From Prorocentrum cordatum (lineage: Eukaryota > Sar > Dinophyceae > Prorocentrales > Prorocentraceae), in the NCBI GenBank assembly GCA_963575745.1, contig CAUYUJ010022548.1, forward strand, positions 578,916 to 611,415: a stretch of DNA of 32,500 nt. The letters run 5' to 3'. Below are positions 27,230 through 32,500 of the stretch, one piece after another. The notes under the pieces are model-generated. The model saw only the letters and a list, made by a program, of their open reading frames with translations, was not told the origin of the DNA and searched no databases. The position numbers were made by a program, and so were the translations under genes. The number at the start of each line of letters is the position of its first letter. Position 1 is the stretch's first letter.

Positions 27230-28500
27230 GCGCGGATCCACCGGATCTGTCCGGATCTGTCCGGAAACGGTGCCGGATGCCGCTCTGGGCTCCTCTGGGC
27301 ACCTCCCCCGGGGCCGGTTTTGTGAGGATGTCTCAAGCGAGGGCGCCGGTTTGGGATTCGTCGGATCCACCGGATCCAGCGGATCTGTCCGGAAACGGTG
27401 CCGGAGGCCGCTCTGGGCTCCTCTGGGCACCTCCCCCGGGGCCGGTTTTGTGAGGATGTCTCAAGCGAAGCGAGGGCGCCGGATCTGTTGGGATTCGTCA
27501 CCGGATCCAGCGGATCCAGCGGATCTGTCCGGAAACGGTGCCGGAGGCCGCTCTGGGCTCCTCTGGGCACCTCCCCCGGGGCCGGTTTTGTGAGGATGTC
27601 TCAAGCGAGGGCGCCGGTTTGGGATTCGTCACAGCGGATCCAGCGGATCCACCGGATCTGTCCGGAAACGGTGCCGGAGGCCGCTCTGGGCTCCTCTGGG
27701 CACCTCCCCCGGGGCCGGTTTTGTGAGGATGTCTCAAGCGAGGGCGCCGGTTTGGGATTCGTCACCGGATCCAGCGGATCCACCGGATCTGTCCGGAAAC
27801 GGTGCCGGAGGCCGCTCTGGGCTCCTCTGGGCACCTCCCCCGGGGCCGGTTTTGTGAGGATGTCTCAAGCGAGGGCGCCGGTTTGGGATTCGTCGGATCC
27901 AGCGGATCCACCGGATCTGTCCGGAAACGGTGCCGGAGGCCGCTCTGGGCTCCTCTGGGCACCTCCCCCGGGGCCGGTTTTGTGAGGATGTCTCAAGCGA
28001 GGGCGCCGGTTTGGGATTCGTCACCGGATCCAGCGGATCCACCGGATCTGTCCGGAAACGGTGCCGGAGGCCGCTCTGGGCTCCTCTGGGCACCTCCCCC
28101 GGGGCCGGTTTTGTGAGGATGTCTCAAGCGAGGGCGCCGGTTTGGGATTCGTCACCGGATCCAGCGGATCCAGCGGATCCACCGGATCTGTCCGGAAACG
28201 GTGCCGGAGGCCGCTCTGGGCTCCTCTGGGCACCTCCCCCGGGGCCGGTTTTGTGAGGATGTCTCAAGCGAGGGCGCCGGTTTGGGATTCGTCACCATCC
28301 AGCGGATCCAGCGGATCCACCGGATCTGTCCGGAAACGGTGCCGGAGGCCGCTCTGGGCTCCTCTGGGCACCTCCCCCGGGGCCGGTTTTGTGAGGATGT
28401 CTCAAGCGAGGGCGCCGGTTTGGGATTCGTCACCGGATCCAGCGGATCCAGCGGATCCACCGGATCTGTCCGGAAACGGTGCCGGAGGCCGCTCTGGACT
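27230..28500 (+). repeat. Ten-unit minisatellite, 128-140 bp units with nested GGATCCAGC
   Basis: CCGGAAACGG recurs at 27261, 27389, 27529, 27662, 27793, 27921, 28052, 28192, 28330 and 28470. Each unit is a variable run of GGATCCAGC/GGATCCACC, then GGATCTGTCCGGAAACGG, GCCGCTCTGGGCTCCTCTGG, CCCCCGGGGCCGGTTTTGTG and TCAAGCGAGGGCGCCGG. Length differences come mainly from 9-base steps in the GGATCC run. Most spacings are not multiples of three, so the open frames on both strands do not encode a repeat protein. Confidence 0.95.
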
Positions 28501-28545
28501 CGTGCTCTTCGCGCCGGGGGTGAGGATGACGTGAGTTCCACAGAA

Positions 28546-28640
28546 ACTCCCTCAAACCACCAACACCGAAATCTGGGATCATCTTCTCCCTGTGGAGGCA
28601 ACCCCCGGTGTTGGTGTTGGTGCCCATGTCCAGGCCTCCA
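28546..28640 (+). repeat. Right arm of foldback element (family 6)
   Basis: ACCACCAACACCGAAATCTG, ATCATCTTCTCCCTGTGGAG and TGGTGTTGGTGCCCATGTCC match the right half of 31,108-31,308. It abuts the family 2 element at 28,654. Confidence 0.7.
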
Positions 28641-28653
28641 ATGGTGGTGTAGA

Positions 28654-28823
28654 GTCGGGGCCCTGAAGAAGGAACCCTTTTGGTTGGGGAGGGGCTCCGT
28701 GTTCCTTAAGTGTTTCGCAGCTTGCCTCAGGCTTTCCCACGGTTTTCGATGGGACATCGAAGTTTTTTATGGAAAAAAGGGGCATCGTTCCTTATTTAGG
28801 GTTCCTTAGGTCAACGCCCCGAC
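28654..28823. mobile_element. 170-bp inverted-repeat element (family 2, copy 2)
   Basis: It starts GTCGGGGCCCTGAAGAAGGA and ends TTCCTTAGGTCAACGCCCCG followed by AC, with an inverted 8-base outer match GTCGGGGC/GCCCCGAC. It is non-coding. This is the cleanest copy of the family. Confidence 0.75.
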
Positions 28824-28973
28824 GGTATACCTCTGGTCCCTTTTAGGGGGAGGGCTCGCGGCGTGGGAGCCCCCTGGCGCCCCCCGGGGCCTCTTTGCCC
28901 CAGACGCTGGGCGGCGAGGCGCCAGCAGGAGCGGCATGCTCGGGTGACCGCGGGGGCGCGCACGGGCCAGGGT

Positions 28974-29136
28974 CAGGTCGGGCACGACCCCCCCCCCACA
29001 GGGGGAGTAGTCAAAGATAGTCGAAGAATAGTCTGGAGACGATTTGTCCGACCATGTCTGGCCATGTTCGCATATGTGTTGACGATGTGTATCTTTTCCT
29101 CCAAGATGCGCCTGTAGGAGGACATGCCCGACCTAA
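28974..29136. mobile_element. MITE (family 3, copy 3)
   Basis: Ends are TCAGGTCGGGCACGACCCCC and GTAGGAGGACATGCCCGACC followed by TAA. The interior contains GTCTGGAGACGATTTGTC. No 8-bp duplication is visible. Confidence 0.75.
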
Positions 29137-29166
29137 GGATAAGTAGGGGGTTACGAAGGCGTGCTT

Positions 29167-29342
29167 GCGAAGGTGGCTTGCACATGGCCTGATATGGCCT
29201 TCTTAAATGGGTAAGAGGTGCCTCAAGTGGCTTACGATCTTGACTATAAGAGTCAGTGGAGTTATCGAACCAACCCAGGCCACTCGAGGCACTTGTAGCC
29301 TGCTTATAAGCTAGGTCACGCCAGATATAACCCACCTTGGCA
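29167..29342. mobile_element. Foldback element, about 70-base diverged arms
   Basis: The left arm (GCGAAGGTGGCTTGC to GGTGCCTCAAGTGGC) pairs imperfectly with the right arm (CCACTCGAGGCACTTG to CCACCTTGGC). The loop is about 40 bases. It lies 30 bases after the family 3 copy. Confidence 0.5.
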
Positions 29343-30446
29343 ACCCTCGCGGTCATCCCAGTGGCGGGGGCAGTGATCGGGCGAGGAGGCTTGAGGGCCC
29401 AGGGGTGAGGTCAAACGTACCCAGCCCACAGATATGCCTTGGAGAAGAGGCCTGAGGGCCTACCTCGGGACGCCCAAAGGCTGGGCTTTGGCGCACCGTT
29501 GTTGGGAACCGTGGTTGCTGCAACGCCTAACTGGGGGTACGTCGTTCTGGGGGCAGGTTTGGGCCTCTCCAGAGGGGCCTGCCCAGCGTCGCACTGCAAG
29601 CTGTACGGTGATGATGACGATGCCGATCTTGAAAAGCATGTTTTTGATAATCGTGTTGATGTGCACGAGCTCCGTGCCCCGTCTGCATGGCCTGCTTGTG
29701 CTGCTTCAATTTGCGTTTCGCCTCTGCCTTCTTTTGTTGTTCAGTCCTGCCTCTGTGGGCACTGCGTTTTCCAATGGGAGCCTTGTGTCAAAAATGACGG
29801 GGCGCCAACGTGGACCCCAGGCAGGGACAACCTGAGTGCAGGCGTTGCTGAGGAAATGGGGAGCAGCGTTCGCCATCGTCTAAGGGTATTGCCTGCCTTT
29901 TGTCCCCCTCTTTTCACCAAACATGATACAACCCCTAACCCTCATAAAACAATGAAGTCATGGCCTAACTTAGGTCCACGTTTTTTATGGATAAACCTAC
30001 ACATATGGGTGGTTGTGGGTTCGTCTGACACATCTACAAAAACTATCCCTCATGTTTCTGGAACTTAGGCCCCCTCCCGAAGGGTTCAGGGTACTTTGAT
30101 TGCTCCTCGCAGAGTTAGCAGCACGAGAGAGGGAGCCGTGAGCTGCAGGGCGCGGGGGGGGAGGATAAGGAGGAGGGGGAATGAGCAGGGGGAGGAGGAG
30201 TAGGAGGCGGAGGCGGAGGCAGGCGGAGCAGGAGGAGGGCAGACCCAGACATCCGACGGTCCGATTTGCTCCACACGGGGCCTTCACAGACGCCGCAGGG
30301 CCGGCTTCTCATCCCGAGCCGCTCCTGCCGGCCCCGCCCGCGGCCCCGCGAGGGCCCCCCCGAGGCCGAACCCGGCGCAGCGCCTCCGCATCTTGCAGCG
30401 GAGGCCCCTGCCAAGAAGCGCCCTGCTTGCCTCCAGGGTGCCCTGG
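29343..30446. other. No supported gene
   Basis: A plus frame at 29,439-30,068 (209 codons) is open but shows no domain, mixed composition and no supporting context. From 30,140 to 30,250 the sequence is a purine-rich GGAGGC tract. Nothing else stands out. Confidence 0.3.
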
Positions 30447-30451
30447 GTTTC

Positions 30452-30654
30452 TCGGGTCGGGCGAAAGGGGGGGGGGTCGGGCGAAAGGGGGGGGGGTACG
30501 AAATCTGCTGCATGTAGCCGGCTTCGGCCCCGCCGCCGGGCCCATTCCTCGATGCATGGGCGCCTTCCGGCGCCGGGCGACGCCGGGAAAATCAGCTGCG
30601 TGAGCTGATTCTCAAACCCCCCCTTTGCTATTCCCCCCCTTTCGCCCGACCCGA
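30452..30654. mobile_element. 203-bp inverted-repeat element with GTTTC duplication
   Basis: The left end TCGGGTCGGGCGAAAGGGGG pairs with the right end CCCCCTTTCGCCCGACCCGA. GTTTC flanks both sides (30,447-30,451 and 30,655-30,659). The left terminus has a second GGGTCGGGCGAAAGGGG unit in tandem. A smaller inner palindrome (ATCAGCTGCGTGAGCTGAT) lies at 30,590-30,610. It is non-coding. Confidence 0.7.
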
Positions 30655-30803
30655 GTTTCTTGGGTTTCAAAGGTTCTGCTGATGAAGGCGTGAGGTTCCC
30701 ACACCAAGAATCGGTTGGCGTCCCGGGGTTCCAGGGTTGGGCTTCATGTGGAAGGTTTCGCGTGGACTGGCCTCCACTGTATTTTTCAACACTGTGGAGG
30801 TCT

Positions 30804-31065
30804 GGGGAGAGCGCGGACGATTGAGAACGCCCAGCCTTACGTCGCTCCCATCGTACTGAAGGACACCATCCCAGAAATGATTTCGAGCACCCAGAAGAGT
30901 ATCGAAACAGTGTCGACCGAGTATCGCCTCGCAGTGCCCGACACGCGAAAACCCTCCAGTTTCCATACTTTCTTGGTCCTCAAAGTTCCTTCTGGTGATC
31001 CAGGCTAAAATAGGTTGGAACATCAGTAGTCTAGGGAGAGCGCGGACGATACAGAACGCCCAGCC
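30804..31065 (+). repeat. Direct repeats of 33 bases flanking a dispersed sequence
   Basis: GGGGAGAGCGCGGACGATTG (30,804) and AGGGAGAGCGCGGACGATAC (31,033), each followed by AGAACGCCCAGCC, lie about 230 bases apart. Between them is the sequence shared, inverted, with 24,511-24,625. It may be a tandem duplication or a small element with direct ends. Confidence 0.55.
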
Positions 31066-31107
31066 CGGCTTCCCGCTGCCCGCCGCCCCCCATTGTCGCA
31101 GGCCTAG

Positions 31108-31308
31108 AGGTGGACACCTACACCAATTTCGGCGGTGTGCCTCCACCGAGGGAAGAAGATCCCGATCTCGGTGATGGTGGTAAGATTCTGGCTTCCGAGG
31201 TGGCTGAAATATATTATTACCACCAACACCGACATCTGGCATCATCTTCTCCCTGCGGAGGCACCCCCCTGTGTTGGTGTTGGTGCCCATGTCCAGGCCT
31301 CCAACATT
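31108..31308. mobile_element. 200-bp foldback element (family 6, complete)
   Basis: The left arm (ACACCTACACCAATTTCGG, GTGCCTCCACCGAGGGAAGA, TCTCGGTGATGGTGG) is the diverged inverse of the right arm (CCACCAACACCGACATCTGG, CTTCTCCCTGCGGAGGCACC, GTTGGTGTTGGTGCCCATGT). Half copies lie at 26,850 and 28,546. It is non-coding. Confidence 0.7.
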
Positions 31309-31462
31309 ACTGGGGTCCAGGAGCCGGCGCCGCCGGCGGCAGCGGCGCCCCGGCAGCAGGAGATCGCCGCGGCAGCACCGGACGCGGGTGCGCCGAGGGG
31401 TGTCGGGAGCATGGAGACGGGGGTCAATGCAATGCGCCTTCGTGTTGACAGCACAGCCAAGA

Positions 31463-31628
31463 CGTTGAAATTTGGAACCGTTCGGGTTGGGAAGGGGCTC
31501 GACGTTCCTTACAGTCAGTAGGTTCGTCCATGGCTATTTCTCCAGCGTTCCTCGTCCACGCAGGCAGGTTTGGGGTCAAAGAAGGGGCTTCGTTCCTTAT
31601 TTGACGTTCCTTCTTTCAGCGGGCCGAC
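31463..31628. repeat. Diverged family 2 element
   Basis: It shares GGTTGGGAAGGGGCTC, ACGTTCCTTA, CGTTCCTTATTTGACGTTCC and a final GGGCCGAC with the 170-bp family. The ends are too changed to place exactly. Confidence 0.5.
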
Positions 31629-31871
31629 TGTAGCTGTTTTCTCGGTTCCCATATCCATCTGCTTTGGCCGCATTCCTATTTCAGGGGTCGAGGGGGTTTC
31701 TCTCCTCCTTCCTCTGGAGCCTAATCTGCTTCCAACTCCCTCCTGCTTGGTGGTTCGACGTGCCCCTTCGCACTCCAACGCCAACGTCCAACGCCAATCT
31801 GCGTCCAACGCCCTCCTGCTTCGTGGTGCTGCGTGCCTCTTCCGACCGGCGGTTGCCCGCCTCGTGCCCGT
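31629..31871. other. No gene; short 29-base direct repeat
   Basis: CTCCCTCCTGCTTGGTGGTT (from 31,736) recurs as CGCCCTCCTGCTTCGTGGTG (from 31,808), with CCAACGCCAACGTCCAACGC between them. No coding signal is seen. Confidence 0.4.
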
Positions 31872-32082
31872 CGGGAGCCTTGAGACGGGGGTCAATGCAA
31901 ACGGGGGTCTGCCAGAGCGAGAGATCTTGCAAGATCCTGCAGGGCCAGAGGCGCACTGACCCGGGCTCGCGGCTGTAGGATTTTGTGGGATCCTTGGCGT
32001 TGACCCGGGCTTGGGTGCAGGATCTTGCAGGATTCTGCAAGACCTGACTGACCCGGGTCTGGATTGAGCTGGGTCAGAAGAT
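31872..32082 (+). repeat. 230-bp dispersed repeat (family 4, copy 3)
   Basis: It has the same start (CGGGAGCCTTGAGACGGGGG) and end (GAAGATCCCCGA) as the other copies, with a shortened inner tandem. A fragment of the start also lies at 31,403-31,435. Confidence 0.75.
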
Positions 32083-32204
32083 CCCCGAGGGTGGGGTGCG
32101 TCAAGATATGGTTCAGAGGAAGCGAAGGATTCGGGCGTTCGAGGTTCAACGGCTTTTGTCTAGGCCTCCTAGATGGGGGCGGAGTAGATGGGTCCGGAGG
32201 ATCG

Positions 32205-32360
32205 CGCCGCATCGCCGATGCATCGCCGATGGGGCTCGATGTGGAGCCCGATTTGCTTCACGGCGACGACGCCGATGCATCGCCGACATCGACGATGCGT
32301 CGCCGGTGCATTGCCGATGCATCGCCGATGCATCGCCAATGCATTGCCGATGTATCGGGA
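32205..32360 (+). repeat. GATGCATCGCC minisatellite
   Basis: About ten GCCGATGCATC-type units of 11-12 bases occur. The array is interrupted near 32,235-32,268 and has CGACGATGC and AATGCATTG variants. GATGCATC is itself palindromic. Confidence 0.85.
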
Positions 32361-32500
32361 ATCTGGCTCGATCTTCCGACCCCGTCTACTCGGACCCCAT
32401 CTAGGAGGCCTCTACTTTGGGCGTTTTCGCTGTTCTCGGCGGTAGTCCAGCCTCGGGATGCTCTCCAGCAGCTGCGCCTCGCCGAGAGCTTTCCAGGGAT
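32361..32500. other. Window end, nothing supported
   Basis: Short GC-rich frames with no motif. Confidence 0.3.

Noticed and set aside
27398-28534. Repeated ORFs of 60-200 codons on both strands of the minisatellite
   Set aside because: Most unit spacings are not multiples of three, so frames alternate between units. Open frames follow from GC-rich repeat composition.
29439-30068. 209-codon plus-strand ORF
   Set aside because: No domain, no coding-like composition and no related sequence in the window. Chance length is plausible at this GC content.

Overview
The window looks like nuclear DNA of a dinoflagellate. It is GC-rich, crowded with small inverted-repeat elements and GGA/CCT microsatellites, and almost free of intact host genes. 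It carries a dinoflagellate-like HSP90 segment and a decayed Ty1/copia retroelement of a kind I associate with dinoflagellates. A Prorocentrum- or Polarella-like genome would fit, but genus cannot be fixed from sequence alone. I see no rRNA, tRNA, CRISPR or bacterial operon.

Region 1 (1-14,412, + strand) is one very long, frame-shifted Ty1/copia-type polyprotein, entered inside gag. The order is: gag with a CCHC-like knuckle (to 1,232); a linker; a Tpt1/KptA-like RNA 2'-phosphotransferase module (about 3,800-4,560) with all four signature residues visible; a Pro/Gln-rich segment (4,550-5,812); aspartic protease (6,823-7,440); a helical segment; a Cys/His/Trp-rich block (8,308-8,796); a Rossmann/methyltransferase-like module (9,344-10,195); integrase (10,684-11,842); reverse transcriptase (about 12,770-13,605); RNase H (13,567-14,344). 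Scattered through the linkers and clustered after the stop is a family of about 30 tiny hairpins, GCRGG-GNNA-CCYGC. Their stems co-vary, and where they lie in coding sequence many read A-G-x-P-A in the polyprotein frame.

Region 2 (14,413-20,945) holds two inverted cassettes. Each has the order CCT array, 250-bp leader encoding a signal-peptide-like start, cargo, 490-bp tail with a shared C-terminus, CCT array. The minus-strand cassette carries an HSP90 middle domain. The plus-strand cassette carries an endonuclease/LINE-like fragment. Between them are two short foldback elements, one nested in an older repeat whose unoccupied relative lies at 22.5 kb.

Region 3 (20,946-32,500) has no convincing host gene. 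It is a mosaic of at least six families of 160-230-bp inverted-repeat elements, several GGA/CCT, CA/TA and GATGCATCGCC arrays, a ten-unit GGATCC-rich minisatellite (27,230-28,500), and one acidic minus-strand ORF (26,025-26,795) that runs into a dispersed repeat.

The retroelement modules once formed a single polyprotein, but frameshifts, stops and at least one catalytic substitution make this copy dead. Functional inferences concern the family, not this copy.
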